From Holdemania massiliensis (lineage in GTDB: Bacteria; Bacillota_I; Bacilli_A; Erysipelotrichales; Erysipelotrichaceae): a stretch of DNA of 64,000 bases. The DNA lies in the NCBI RefSeq assembly GCF_022440805.1, contig NZ_JAKNTK010000001.1:806001-870000 (forward strand), given 5' to 3'. Shown here in pieces: positions 26,076-35,507 of this stretch (its first letter is position 1; the number at the start of each line of letters is the position of its first letter). The notes below the pieces were generated by a model. That model was given only the letters and a program-made list of their open reading frames with translations, was not told where the DNA came from and did no database searches. The position numbers and the translations under genes are program-made.

Positions 26076-28481
26076 CTATTCCCTTGCTTCACCTTTCAGC
26101 TGCTGCAGGATCTCCTTGCGCAGGGCTTTGATATTCAGCGGCTTGGCCAGATGCCCGTTCATACCAGCTTCTTTGGCTAAGGCAATATCTTCGGCAAAGG
26201 CATCGGCAGTCAGCGCCAGAATCGGGATTTGCTGGGCATCCCGGCGCGGCAGGCGGCGGATCTGGCGGGCCGCCTCATAACCGTTGAGGATCGGCATCTG
26301 AACGTCCATCAGAATCAAGTCATACCAATGATAAGGTGCGTGTTCCATTTTCCAGACCCCCTCCTGACCATTCTCAGCCGTTTCCACACAGGCGCCTTCT
26401 TGTTCCAAAAGTTCAACCGCGATTTCACGATTTAACGCATTGTCTTCGACTAACAGAAACCGTCTTCCCGCAAAGATTTCCGCTGGCTGATCCGGTGGAG
26501 CAGGAACGTCGGTTCTTCCCATGACATAGGTTTGCAGCGCCCGGCAAAGCGTCGAGGCAAACAACGGCTTGGAAATAAAGCCGTCAATTCCTGCTTGCCG
26601 GGCTTCCAGTTCGATATCGCCCCAATCATAGGCGGAAACAATTAAAATTGGGACAGTGCCGGAAATCTGATGGCGGAGCTGCCGCGCGGTTTCCGGACCA
26701 TCCATGTCCGGCATTTTCCAATCGAGAAAAACGGCGTCAAACTGCTTGTCCTGCGCCTTGATTAGCGCTGCCTGCCGCAGGGCTTCCTGTCCGCTCTCAG
26801 CCAAGGTCACCTGCACGCCTAACTGCTGCAGAGCGGTTGTCATCGTTTCACTCATGATGAGATCGTCATCGACAACCAGTACATGCAGGTCAGGAAAATG
26901 AGTTGTCAGTTCATCTGTTTTCTGCTGAATGCGCAATGGCAGCGTGACAGTAAAGGTGCTCCCCTGTCCGACCTGACTTTCCACTTCAATTTTTCCATGC
27001 ATCAGATCGACGAGCCGGTGCGTGATCGCCATGCCTAATCCGCTGCCTTCGGTTTTGTCGACCCGACTGTCCATCTGACGGGAAAAAGGTTCGAAAAGCT
27101 GGCTTAGAAACTCCGGCTGAATCCCGATTCCGCTGTCCTGTACGATGAATCGGAACTCAGCATATCCGCCGCTGATTTCCGACTGTTCTTCCAGCGTAAA
27201 CGTGATCGAACCTTCGGGTGGGGTAAACTTGGAAGCGTTGGATAAGATGTTGATCAGAATCTGGCGCAGCCGCAGCGGATCCGACCACAGCTGTTCATGC
27301 CGCACATGGCGCAGATGAATCGCAAATTTCTGGTGTTTGGCCTTGAGCATTGGCTGCATGATCGCCACGATATTTTCCAGCGTTTCCGGCAGTGTGAGCG
27401 GCTCATTGTTCAGCGTCATCCGGCCACTTTCGATGCGGCTCATATCGAGGACGTCGTTGATCAGTCCCAGCAAATGTTCACTGGACAGAGCGATTTTGCG
27501 CAGACAGCTGCGAAGCTTGTCCGGATCGTCCAGATGCAGCAGGGCCAGATCCGTCATCCCCATAATGGCGTTCATCGGCGTGCGGATATCATGCGACATG
27601 CTGGAAAGAAAATCAGATTTGGCACGGCTGGCTTTACGGGCAGTTTCCAGGGCCGCTTTCAGTTCCACCGCCTGATGTTCCAGCTTGGTCTGCATCTGCC
27701 GCAGTTCTGTTTCATTGGTGACATCGAGATAGATGACCAGATAAACCGGCAGGCCATCTTTCACACCGATCTGTTCAGCGTTAATCTGCAGCCATGCATC
27801 GGCGCCGCTCTGTCCCCGCATCTGAGCTGTAAAATGAACCGGCAGGCCGGTGTTGAGCCGCTCCCGGTTGGCCTCCAGCTGCTCGGCGCTGCGGGCAACA
27901 TTTTCAACAAACAGCGGATAATCCTCATTTTTCCAACTGTCTTCACCAAAAAAATCAAGAAACTTCCGATTCGCGTCCAGAAGCTTCAGCTGCAGATCGG
28001 GACCAATCTGATATTTGGCAACAAAGCCAGGCAAATTATCATACGTAACGGATTGTTCCATCCGCATCTGCATCACCTCGTCAATGTTGTTCATGACAGT
28101 ATAAGCGACCTGAACACCGTCGAGCTGTTCATCGACAAAGGTAGCGGCCAGCTGAACCCAAATATAGCTGCCGTCCTTGCGGCGCATCCGGGTGACCGTG
28201 GTGTAGCCGGGCTGCCCCGCTGAGATTGCCCCGATGACAATCTGCTGAATCGCATGCCAATCCTCCAGGTTCTGCGCATAATACAGATCCGGACGATTGT
28301 GATACAGTGCTTCATATTCCGCCTGCGGGTAACCGATCAGATCATAATAAAAATCATTAGCCCAGATCAATGTGAAATGTTCGTCCAGAAGATGCTTGCT
28401 GACGCTGACGTGAAGCATGCTCATCAAAAGCGTATAATCCTGATTCTGACGCGGTACAGCCTGCGGATTGATGGCGTTCAT
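26076..28481 (-). CDS. Hybrid sensor histidine kinase with two PAS and two receiver domains
   Basis: 801 residues from the ATG at 28481, which has a GGGAGGAAATT site; a start 19 codons upstream lacks one. Order: PAS 1 (about 20-135), PAS 2 (about 140-260), HisKA with SHDIRTPMNAIMG (phospho-His near 295), HATPase (LLSNASKFTP, DSGIGI, GSGLGMAITHRLV), receiver 1 (LVVDDD, acceptor Asp in LDWKMPD near 586, K in SKPLF) and receiver 2 (LLVEDNALNRE, Asp in LMDVQMP near 724, K in AKPLN). No transmembrane segment is seen, so it should be a cytoplasmic sensor reading its ligand by PAS. No separate response regulator with an output domain is adjacent. Confidence 0.93.
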   Translation of the reverse strand: MNAINPQAVPRQNQDYTLLMSMLHVSVSKHLLDEHFTLIWANDFYYDLIGYPQAEYEALYHNRPDLYYAQNLEDWHAIQQIVIGAISAGQPGYTTVTRMRRKDGSYIWVQLAATFVDEQLDGVQVAYTVMNNIDEVMQMRMEQSVTYDNLPGFVAKYQIGPDLQLKLLDANRKFLDFFGEDSWKNEDYPLFVENVARSAEQLEANRERLNTGLPVHFTAQMRGQSGADAWLQINAEQIGVKDGLPVYLVIYLDVTNETELRQMQTKLEHQAVELKAALETARKASRAKSDFLSSMSHDIRTPMNAIMGMTDLALLHLDDPDKLRSCLRKIALSSEHLLGLINDVLDMSRIESGRMTLNNEPLTLPETLENIVAIMQPMLKAKHQKFAIHLRHVRHEQLWSDPLRLRQILINILSNASKFTPPEGSITFTLEEQSEISGGYAEFRFIVQDSGIGIQPEFLSQLFEPFSRQMDSRVDKTEGSGLGMAITHRLVDLMHGKIEVESQVGQGSTFTVTLPLRIQQKTDELTTHFPDLHVLVVDDDLIMSETMTTALQQLGVQVTLAESGQEALRQAALIKAQDKQFDAVFLDWKMPDMDGPETARQLRHQISGTVPILIVSAYDWGDIELEARQAGIDGFISKPLFASTLCRALQTYVMGRTDVPAPPDQPAEIFAGRRFLLVEDNALNREIAVELLEQEGACVETAENGQEGVWKMEHAPYHWYDLILMDVQMPILNGYEAARQIRRLPRRDAQQIPILALTADAFAEDIALAKEAGMNGHLAKPLNIKALRKEILQQLKGEARE

Positions 28482-28587
28482 GGTAATTTCCTCCCTGATA
28501 TCCAGCTGAAGACAAAACTGAAAATCCTGATGAGTCAACAGAAAAGAGGTAGGACAGACACTTTATCTTTATCTATTAGGCTATCAG

Positions 28588-28615
28588 ATTATCTGGCTTT
28601 ATTGTACCCCTGCAA
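28588..28615 (-). promoter_or_regulatory. Candidate promoter of the hybrid kinase gene
   Basis: On the minus strand TTGCAG (28610-28615) and GATAAT (28588-28593) are 16 nt apart, about 107 nt upstream of the start codon. Confidence 0.4.
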
Positions 28616-28702
28616 GGCAAGGTTGGCAAGTGTCATTTCCATCCGAATCGGCGCATGATATAATATAAAATAAAGAAATAAACAGCGGAGGAGGCGTATA
28701 AA

Positions 28703-29428
28703 ATGCAGTCGGCAACGACATTGTACGATTATCTTTATCAATCAATCTTAACGCAGATCCGCTGCGGGGCTCTGCGCTGCGGGGATCAGCTGCCTTCCCA
28801 AACGGAGCTATGCCGTCAGTACAATGTCGGCATCACTACCGTTCGCCGGGTTTACCGCATGCTTCAGGCAGAGGGCATTGTTTCCTCCGGCGCCCGAACG
28901 AAGGCCGTCATTCAATGTGATCTGCCGCAGGAGAAAAGCGCGGGTCTGGCAGTAATGCGCAAAGCTGTCATTTTAGATATGTTCTGCAGTCTGGCGCCTT
29001 TGTATCCTGGACTTCAGGCTTGGGGAGCAATGCAGGTGAAAGATCTGAACGCACTGCGTCAGCTTTTGGAACAATTTGCGAAATCCGAGGAACAGCGCGG
29101 GCAGCTGCATGCCTATTCCCAACTGTTGGATTCGCTGTTCCTCCCGATGCACAACCAGGTTCTGATGGATTGGGCTCAGGAGGTCAGTCATTCCACCTAT
29201 ATTCCGCTGTATGCCACACTGCAGCTGGATGCCCGCTATGCCTTGCCTTTTGAACAGTTTCAAGCTCTGATCCAAGCGCTGTTCAAAGCGATGGAAGTCG
29301 GACAGTGTTCGCAATGTGAGGATGTTCTGCGGCAGATTTATTATAAAGGCTGGACTCGGGCGGAGAAAATTCTGAAGGCTTTGACCGAGGATTGCACAGA
29401 AGTAAAAGCTCCGGCTGACTATACCTGA
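28703..29428 (+). CDS. GntR-type regulator, first half of a double-GntR frame
   Basis: 241 residues. The N-terminal winged helix is of GntR type (LYDYLYQSILTQIRCGALRC, then LPSQTELCRQYNVGITTVRR) at residues about 7-70, followed by a helical domain. An extended -10 (TGATATAAT, 28656-28664) lies upstream of a GGAGG site. It ends at TGA 29426-29428, but the same frame continues with a complete second GntR module. The gene may be the first half of a roughly 500-residue protein broken by a nonsense codon. It is transcribed divergently from the histidine kinase. The regulatory target is unknown. Confidence 0.75.
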   Translation: MQSATTLYDYLYQSILTQIRCGALRCGDQLPSQTELCRQYNVGITTVRRVYRMLQAEGIVSSGARTKAVIQCDLPQEKSAGLAVMRKAVILDMFCSLAPLYPGLQAWGAMQVKDLNALRQLLEQFAKSEEQRGQLHAYSQLLDSLFLPMHNQVLMDWAQEVSHSTYIPLYATLQLDARYALPFEQFQALIQALFKAMEVGQCSQCEDVLRQIYYKGWTRAEKILKALTEDCTEVKAPADYT

Positions 29429-30205
29429 GCTGCGCTGAACAGCCGCACCCCGAAGTATACGGCGATTGCGCGGTCTTTGTCCGATCGTATCCGCAGTCAG
29501 GAGTTTGCCTTTCAGCCCTACATTCCCTCTATTCCGCAGTTGATGCAGGAATATGATGCGTCATTGGCGACAATTCGCAGTGCGGTTGCGCTGCTTAATG
29601 ACATCGGACTGATCCAAACGGCACCGAAGAAAGGTTCAATCATTCTGCGCAGGCAAACCCAGCCGCAGACGATGAAACTGGAAATCGCACTGGTCAGGGA
29701 AAACATCGTCTATTTTCTGGATGCGCTGCAGCTGCTGGCATTGTGCTGGTCACCGTTGGCTAAAACGGTTTATCCCTCTCTGTCAAAGGCTGAATGCGAA
29801 CAATATGCGCAGCGTTTAACGGACTTGGGACTGACCTCGGATTCCTTGTTAAGCGAACTGCTTTGGCAGCTGGGGGAAAAGGTTGTCTATCCAGGTCAGC
29901 GAAGTCTTCTGGAACAGCTGAAAAATCTTCTGATCTGGGGGTATTATCTCAAGCGTCTGCCGCCGGATGCAGATTATCCGGATTTGACGCAGCCGGAACG
30001 GATTGCGGCGATTTTGAATCAGCTTATTCAGGCTCTGAATAGGCAGCAGACAGACCTTTTCATTGAACTGTCGCAGGTGTTATTCTTTCAGGCCTACGCC
30101 CTAGCTCGTTCTCTGGTTTTGCACTGCGGCGCTCAGGAAAGCGAACTGCCCGCAGCTTTCCCGGCGAGTGCTTTAGCTGATCTGAACTGTCAGAGCAAAG
30201 AGTGA
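29429..30205 (+). CDS. GntR-type regulator, second half in the same frame
   Basis: The frame is continuous with the preceding gene across one TGA. Directly after the stop it reads TPKYTAIARSLSDRIRSQEF, which is helix 1 of a GntR winged helix. Then come IPSIPQLMQEYDASLATIRS and GLIQTAPKKGSIILRR. No ATG or GTG precedes helix 1. The first usual start is TTG at 29477, inside helix 1 and without a clear ribosome site. Either this half is made only by stop readthrough, or it is the dead part of a disrupted gene. The helical C-terminal domain resembles that of the first half in length and character. Confidence 0.55.
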   Translation, partial: AALNSRTPKYTAIARSLSDRIRSQEFAFQPYIPSIPQLMQEYDASLATIRSAVALLNDIGLIQTAPKKGSIILRRQTQPQTMKLEIALVRENIVYFLDALQLLALCWSPLAKTVYPSLSKAECEQYAQRLTDLGLTSDSLLSELLWQLGEKVVYPGQRSLLEQLKNLLIWGYYLKRLPPDADYPDLTQPERIAAILNQLIQALNRQQTDLFIELSQVLFFQAYALARSLVLHCGAQESELPAAFPASALADLNCQSKE

Positions 30206-30411
30206 ATTGAAAGGGTAACCGCTGTTTCGGTATTTATCTTAATTAAGCGATTGGAAAAACAAGCTGCAGCAATGAAAAGCGGAAGTTCAATCGTGGTCAG
30301 ATTTTGTCGGAATTCATTCTAGTTTATGATATGCTTAACGTGACAAGGCTTAAAGCAAAAATAAATCAGGCATGCGGCCTGATGAATCAAGCAAAGAAAG
30401 GGAATTGTGAG

Positions 30412-31170
30412 ATGAAGAAAAGAACAAGATTCGGGTTGATTGGATTGGCTTGCTTACTCCTTGGCGGCTGTGCGAAACAGGAATCTGCCCAGGAAATCAT
30501 GACTCAGGTAGAAGCCCGGTCTGCCCAAAATGAGACCGTTCAGACGATTGAACTGGATGGTAAAATGAGTATGGCGGCCCAGGGCATGACTTTGGATTTT
30601 CCGCTATCAGGTGTAATTCAGGCCCAGCCGTTAAGCACTGTGGGCGAACCTGCGATTTATTTTGAGATGGGGACAACCTTTTTGGGACAGGCAATGACGT
30701 TCAGCTTTTTTGTTCAGGATCAGACGTTCTATTCTGATATGATGGGGGAAAGAAGTATCGAACCGTTTGTTTCATCCGATTCAGAGAATGACGAAACCCA
30801 GTCCATCGCATCGATGTTTCAAAAATTCTCAGTGGAGAAAACAAGTGAAGGTTACCGGCTGAGCTATCAAGCCAATTCTTTTTCGGAACTTCAGGTTATG
30901 CTGGAAAGTCTGATTGAAGAAACCGGGAATGAAGAAGCGCTGAACAATCTGCGGGAGCAATGGCAGGGTATGGATGATTCGGTCACTTTGGAGGCCTGTA
31001 CGCTGAGTTATGATATCAGCAAAGAGTACCAGATGACCCGCGGTGAACTGAATCTGGCAATTTCCACCATTGAAGAGGAGATACCTACGCGGATCAGCTT
31101 CACCTTGACACTGCTGATTAGTACCGATAAGCCAATGACACGCCCGGATCTTTCCGGCTGGCAGCTGTAA
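30412..31170 (+). CDS. Lipoprotein, DUF6612-like
   Basis: A 252-residue lipoprotein from the ATG at 30412 (MKKRTRFGLIGLACLLLGGC), with GAAAGGGA ahead. The upstream in-frame ATG lacks a ribosome site. The lipobox LLGGC predicts lipid anchoring outside the membrane. The body resembles LolA/DUF6612-type folds: an N-terminal ELDGKMSMAAQGM, then alternating strands that include an EMGTTFLGQAMTFSFFV segment. Function is not known. The gene after it encodes another membrane-anchored protein, 52 nt away. Confidence 0.75.
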   Translation: MKKRTRFGLIGLACLLLGGCAKQESAQEIMTQVEARSAQNETVQTIELDGKMSMAAQGMTLDFPLSGVIQAQPLSTVGEPAIYFEMGTTFLGQAMTFSFFVQDQTFYSDMMGERSIEPFVSSDSENDETQSIASMFQKFSVEKTSEGYRLSYQANSFSELQVMLESLIEETGNEEALNNLREQWQGMDDSVTLEACTLSYDISKEYQMTRGELNLAISTIEEEIPTRISFTLTLLISTDKPMTRPDLSGWQL

Positions 31171-31222
31171 GCCGCGGATTTCCTTCTTGAGATAGGAAAG
31201 GCTTTAAAAGGAGGGTTCAGGA

Positions 31223-31849
31223 GTGCGGAAAAAAATCGAAATCGGCATGATGATTTTTGTTATTCTCTACGGCGCCGGCTTTTGGACATGGAAGAGCTTC
31301 CGTCATCAGCCCTATTCCTTTACACCTGTTTCCATGACCACGGAAGCGCTGAACGATCAATATCAGGTGGATATCACGCTGATTAACGAACTGTTCCGCG
31401 ATCAGCTCAACCGTGAAATTTCCCCTGCGCAGGCAGAAGTGCAGTTTCATGGTGAGTGTTTTATAATTAACTATGCCCGCAGCTTTACCGCGGATCCCCA
31501 ATCGATCGGTCTTCGCTATCTCGGACAGGCAGATTCTCCGGACGGACGTTTCCTTCGTTTGGAATTGTATGTCAGTGAAAAAGATCTGAGCGAGGTGATG
31601 CCGCTGCAAAAATATCGTGTGTGGCTGGGCGTAGAACGTCAGCTTGGCTGGCTGGGTACAACTGCGGCGATCCTGGAATATCACAACGTCGGTGTTTCGC
31701 TGAAAGGTCAGTTTCTGTTTAAGCATAACGATTTATTCTACTTGGGCGAACTGGTCTATCGCGAGCCGGGAATGAGCGGTGAGACCGCCATGGATCAGCC
31801 AGCGTGGGAAAGGGTCATGAATCAGCTGTTTCCATTTTTAAACGATTAA
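31223..31849 (+). CDS. Membrane-anchored protein of unknown function
   Basis: 208 residues with a GTG start preceded by AAAAGGAGGG. Residues about 6-22 (EIGMMIFVILYGAGFWTW) form one transmembrane helix or uncleaved signal; the remainder is predicted outside. No domain is recognised. It is likely co-transcribed with the lipoprotein gene upstream, and a terminator follows at 31974-32017. Confidence 0.65.
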   Translation: MRKKIEIGMMIFVILYGAGFWTWKSFRHQPYSFTPVSMTTEALNDQYQVDITLINELFRDQLNREISPAQAEVQFHGECFIINYARSFTADPQSIGLRYLGQADSPDGRFLRLELYVSEKDLSEVMPLQKYRVWLGVERQLGWLGTTAAILEYHNVGVSLKGQFLFKHNDLFYLGELVYREPGMSGETAMDQPAWERVMNQLFPFLND

Positions 31850-31973
31850 CGTATGTCACTTTGATATGGGATGCAGGTCCATTCAGCTGCGGCGCTGCTG
31901 CCAAGCAGACTGCAGTTTGATGCGGGGGCTCTAAAAAAGCCAAGCTGTAAAGAAGTCAGAAAAATAAACATGA

Positions 31974-32017
31974 AAAAGGATTGTCATTCGCAAAGCCGAA
32001 GGCAATCCTTTTATCTT
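31974..32017. terminator. Terminator between convergent genes
   Basis: AAAAGGATTG pairs with CAATCCTTTT around a loop of about 17 nt, followed by T-rich sequence. The A run on the left would also serve the minus-strand RNR gene. Confidence 0.65.
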
Positions 32018-32072
32018 TTTCAATTTAGTTTAAGAAAGAGAAGTGATTTCAGACAGGAAGTCGAGCGTCAGT

Positions 32073-34589
32073 TTACAATCCGCATTTCAGCTGAGCATTG
32101 CAGTTGGTGCAGGTATTGCATCCGCCGATTTCCTCTACGATGCCTTCCAGACAGATCGGGCAGATATCGCCGACTTCTACGCCGATGTTGCGGTCCTGAC
32201 GATCCGCACGCAGGTCGGTTTTCTTTTCCGCTTCCTGCGTCTTTTTGACCGGAACCCCGAAATCACGTTCAATATCCATCTGATCCCAGCTATTTTCTTC
32301 CTCGTTGCTTAAGGTCAGCACTTGGGAATCACGGGAACCATCGACATAAACCGTGCCGCCTTTGGCACCGCCGGCATACAGCCGCTCATAAATACCCTGC
32401 ACCTGGCGGACAGAGAACCCACGCGGAGCATTGACAGTCTTGGAGATCGAAGAATCAATCCAGCGCTGAATTGCACACTGTGTATCCGCATGTTCTTCCG
32501 GCGTCAGTTCCATCGCGCTGACAAAGAATTCCGGCAGCGTGTCGCGGGTATAGCCCGGATTCAGCGCCAGCCACTGATCGACGATCGCGGCGTTGACTTC
32601 AATGAATTTGCCCAGCCGTCCAGAGCGGAAATAAGAGAAGCTGAAATACGGTTCCAGTCCGGTCGAAACTCCGACCATCGTACCAGTTGAGCCGGTTGGG
32701 GCAATCGTCAGCAGGTGGGAGTTGCGGATTCCATATTTCAGGATATCCTGCCGGAGATCTTCATCCATCTGTTTCATATAGCCAGTATTGATGAATGCCT
32801 CGCCGCTGGTAAAGAACGGGAAGCTGCCTTTTTCCTTCGCCAGTTCAACTGAAGTTTGATAGGCTGCGCGGGCGATGCAGTGGAACACCTGATCAATCGT
32901 TTCCAGCGCTGCGGCGGAGCCATAACGCTTGCGGTTCCAGATCAGCATGTCATGCAGTCCCATAACGCCCAAACCCACGCGCCGTTCACCCAATGCCTGA
33001 TCTTCATTGGCTTTGAGGAAATACGGCGTGCTGTCGATGACGTTGTCCTGCATTCTGACAGTCAGGGAAACCGTTTCTGCCAGTTCCTCAAACAGGATGC
33101 GTCCGGTCTTTTTATCTACAAAGTTGGCCAGGTTGACCGCTGCCAGATTGCAGACAGAATACGGGGCCAGCGGCTGTTCTCCGCATGGATTGGTCGCGAC
33201 AACTTTCTGTCCGTAGGCTTTGGCATTGGTCATTTTGTTGGCGTTGTCAATGAAGAAAATTCCTGGTTCTGCCGAATAGGTAGCACAGAAGCAGATCAGA
33301 TCCCACAAATCGCGGGCGCGGATCGTGCGGTAGGTTTTGATTGGATAACCCAAAGCTTCCCACTCACGCACATCCCCGATCTTATGCCAATGCGTATCGT
33401 AGGCTTCCTTCTGCTGCGGCGTATAATTGGCAATGTCCGGGAAACGCAGATCGAAAGTGCCGTCCGTTTCCACCGCGTGCATAAATTCATCGGTCAGGGT
33501 GACGGAAATGTTGGCGCCGCTTAAGAATTCCGGATTGACGACTTCTAATCGTCCCCCTTCCAGCAAGGTCTGCTGGGCATAATCCATGACTTCTGCCGGG
33601 GTATTTTTATTGTCGATCAAGGTCTCCAGCATCTGCCGTTCCAATCGCGTCAGCGGAATAAATTTCAATTTGCGCTGTGCCAGTTCCCGAACCTGCTCGT
33701 CTTTGTTGTTCTCACTCAGCCATTTTAAAACGCGCGGATTCTGCATTTTAGAAATGATGAATTCAATGATATCCGGATGCCAGTCGGCCAACATAATCAT
33801 CTGAGCTCCGCGCCGGGAACCGCCCTGTTCAACCAGATTGGTCAGGTTAGCGATATCGTTCAGCCAGCTGACAGCGCCGCTGCTGCGTCCGCCGACGCCC
33901 TTGGCCGGGGCATGCTTCGGACGCAAAGTCGAGCCGTTGGTGCCGACGCCGCCTCCGCGCGACATGATTTCCATGACTTCCTTGCGGTGTTCCGCAATAC
34001 CGCCGCGGGAATCCGCAACAAACGGCATAACGAAGCAGTTGAAATAGGTGACCTGAGTTCCGCTGCCGGCTCCGAATAAAACGCGGCCGGCCGGAATGAC
34101 ATTTAACTTCTTTAATTGATCGGTAAACAAATCGGCATATTTCTGCCGCTGAGCATCGTTGTTTTCCGGTTCTGCCAGCGCTTTGCCGACACGCCGGGCA
34201 ATCTGTTCATAGTAGATTTCCATCGGCTTGTCGATTTCGGCAAACGGCCGGCGGATTAAACCGGTGATCGACTCCTGCTCGTCTTCCAGCGTACCGCGGA
34301 ATTCCTCTTCGATTTCAATCGTGACGCTTTCGTTTTCCCAATCGATCGTCTTGACAGCACCGACACCCCGGGCTGGATACTTCGGGTCCTCTTTAATGAC
34401 AGCCAGGACGATATCCCCCACGCCCAACGTCTTTAATTCCCGATCCTTTTGGGCATAACGGTCAAGCATGACCAGCCGCGATACACCGGAATGAATTGTA
34501 TGATCCTCCGGTTGGATTTCAGTTAAATACGGGAAAAACTCCCGAATATCCTGATTGAGTTTAGCGATCGTTTCCTTACGATATCCCAT
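32073..34589 (-). CDS. nrdJ: Adenosylcobalamin-dependent (class II) ribonucleotide reductase
   Basis: An 838-residue class II RNR that makes deoxyribonucleotides using adenosylcobalamin as radical source, independent of oxygen. Seen: VIPAGRVLFGAGS, the first redox Cys in TYFNCFVMP, GGGVGTNGSTLRPKHA, the active-site NPCGEQPLAPYSVCNLAAVNL region, APTGSTGTMVG, and a C-terminal Cys-rich tail (CPICLEGIVEEIGGCNTCTNC, then KCGL) with zinc-ribbon and reducing cysteines. It lies 27 nt downstream of the gene for the cobalamin adenosyltransferase that makes its cofactor. The substrate level (diphosphate) is inferred from family. Confidence 0.95.
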   Translation of the reverse strand: MGYRKETIAKLNQDIREFFPYLTEIQPEDHTIHSGVSRLVMLDRYAQKDRELKTLGVGDIVLAVIKEDPKYPARGVGAVKTIDWENESVTIEIEEEFRGTLEDEQESITGLIRRPFAEIDKPMEIYYEQIARRVGKALAEPENNDAQRQKYADLFTDQLKKLNVIPAGRVLFGAGSGTQVTYFNCFVMPFVADSRGGIAEHRKEVMEIMSRGGGVGTNGSTLRPKHAPAKGVGGRSSGAVSWLNDIANLTNLVEQGGSRRGAQMIMLADWHPDIIEFIISKMQNPRVLKWLSENNKDEQVRELAQRKLKFIPLTRLERQMLETLIDNKNTPAEVMDYAQQTLLEGGRLEVVNPEFLSGANISVTLTDEFMHAVETDGTFDLRFPDIANYTPQQKEAYDTHWHKIGDVREWEALGYPIKTYRTIRARDLWDLICFCATYSAEPGIFFIDNANKMTNAKAYGQKVVATNPCGEQPLAPYSVCNLAAVNLANFVDKKTGRILFEELAETVSLTVRMQDNVIDSTPYFLKANEDQALGERRVGLGVMGLHDMLIWNRKRYGSAAALETIDQVFHCIARAAYQTSVELAKEKGSFPFFTSGEAFINTGYMKQMDEDLRQDILKYGIRNSHLLTIAPTGSTGTMVGVSTGLEPYFSFSYFRSGRLGKFIEVNAAIVDQWLALNPGYTRDTLPEFFVSAMELTPEEHADTQCAIQRWIDSSISKTVNAPRGFSVRQVQGIYERLYAGGAKGGTVYVDGSRDSQVLTLSNEEENSWDQMDIERDFGVPVKKTQEAEKKTDLRADRQDRNIGVEVGDICPICLEGIVEEIGGCNTCTNCNAQLKCGL

Positions 34590-34616
34590 AATAGCAATGC
34601 TTCCTTTCCTATACTT

Positions 34617-35141
34617 TTACATGGCCGAATCCGCAGTGGAATTCGTGGATGAACTGGATTTTGATTCGACGGCAGCCTGAATCTGCAAAGCAAAGAAATA
34701 ATCACTGAGCCGATTCAGATAAATGCCCAGCTGCGGATTGGTTTTGCGGCTGTTCTGCAGTCCCCACCAATGCCGTTCAGCCCGCCGGCTGACGGCTCTT
34801 AAACGGTTTAACAAGGCGCTGGAGGGACAGGTGAGCGGATAATGAAACTGAAACTCACTCCGATCCTTCAGAATTTCTTGAATCTCAAGCTCAAGCCGTT
34901 CCCTTCGTTGGCCGAACTGGCCTTCTCCATACCCTGCCAGTTCAGCGCAGCCAGCGCTGAGATCTTGAACAAGAGCTTCCATGACCAGCCGATAGGCAGG
35001 CGTCAGACTGGCGAAAACAAGACATTCGGCGCTCAGTTCATCCAGATCGCCCAACACTTCCAATAACGGATCGGCTTTGGAAATCCGTCCGCTTTGAATT
35101 TCGGTTGTTCCCTGATCTCCCGTTTTGGTTGTTACGATCAT
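34617..35141 (-). CDS. Cob(I)alamin adenosyltransferase, PduO type
   Basis: 174 residues. It transfers the adenosyl group of ATP to cob(I)alamin, giving adenosylcobalamin. Family marks: N-terminal TKTGDQGTTEI, DLDELSAE, SRRAERHWW near residue 124, and LNRLSDYFFALQ near the end. The Ser-rich tail is probably disordered. It is the first gene of an operon with the class II RNR, and so directly couples cofactor synthesis to the enzyme that needs it. A promoter is visible at 35186-35214. Confidence 0.9.
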   Translation of the reverse strand: MIVTTKTGDQGTTEIQSGRISKADPLLEVLGDLDELSAECLVFASLTPAYRLVMEALVQDLSAGCAELAGYGEGQFGQRRERLELEIQEILKDRSEFQFHYPLTCPSSALLNRLRAVSRRAERHWWGLQNSRKTNPQLGIYLNRLSDYFFALQIQAAVESKSSSSTNSTADSAM

Positions 35142-35185
35142 GACATCACCTCGCTTTTTCCTGCTTTCTGCAAGCCATTGCTTCC

Positions 35186-35214
35186 ATTATAAAATGTTTT
35201 TGCCTAGATGTCAT
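35186..35214 (-). promoter_or_regulatory. Promoter of the adenosyltransferase-RNR operon
   Basis: Minus-strand ATGACA (35209-35214) and TATAAT (35186-35191) are 17 nt apart, about 45 nt ahead of the start. No cobalamin riboswitch or clear NrdR box was recognised in the 35142-35507 gap. Confidence 0.6.
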
Positions 35215-35507
35215 AAAGAAAGTGCTTTGGAAACAATTTACATTTTTATGATAAAAATGCGAAGGTAATGTTACCGCCTTTATTTTTGTTTTCAAACAGC
35301 TCAGAATTGAGAAAACAGAGTGCTGATTCAAGATCGGGCATAAGTTCTCAGGTCAGCGGATAAACTGAAATGAAGCTTGTTGAAGCAGCCAGCGGCAAAT
35401 CCTAAAATTGGAACAGACAGCTCCGGAGTAGTGGTTACGGCTCGGGGCAATACTATCACTGAACTTGGACTGGGAAGTTCAACGGTTTGGAAGGAGGAAT
35501 CGCGAGG

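Noticed and set aside
27297..28223. 308-codon plus-strand frame antisense to the histidine kinase
   Set aside because: The kinase on the other strand has all expected domains and motifs; this frame has no ribosome site and no recognisable domain.
29426..29428. TGA reassigned to Trp as in mollicutes
   Set aside because: Many intact genes in the window end in TGA, e.g. the diaminopropionate ammonia-lyase and first UvrA-operon paralogue, so TGA is a normal stop here.
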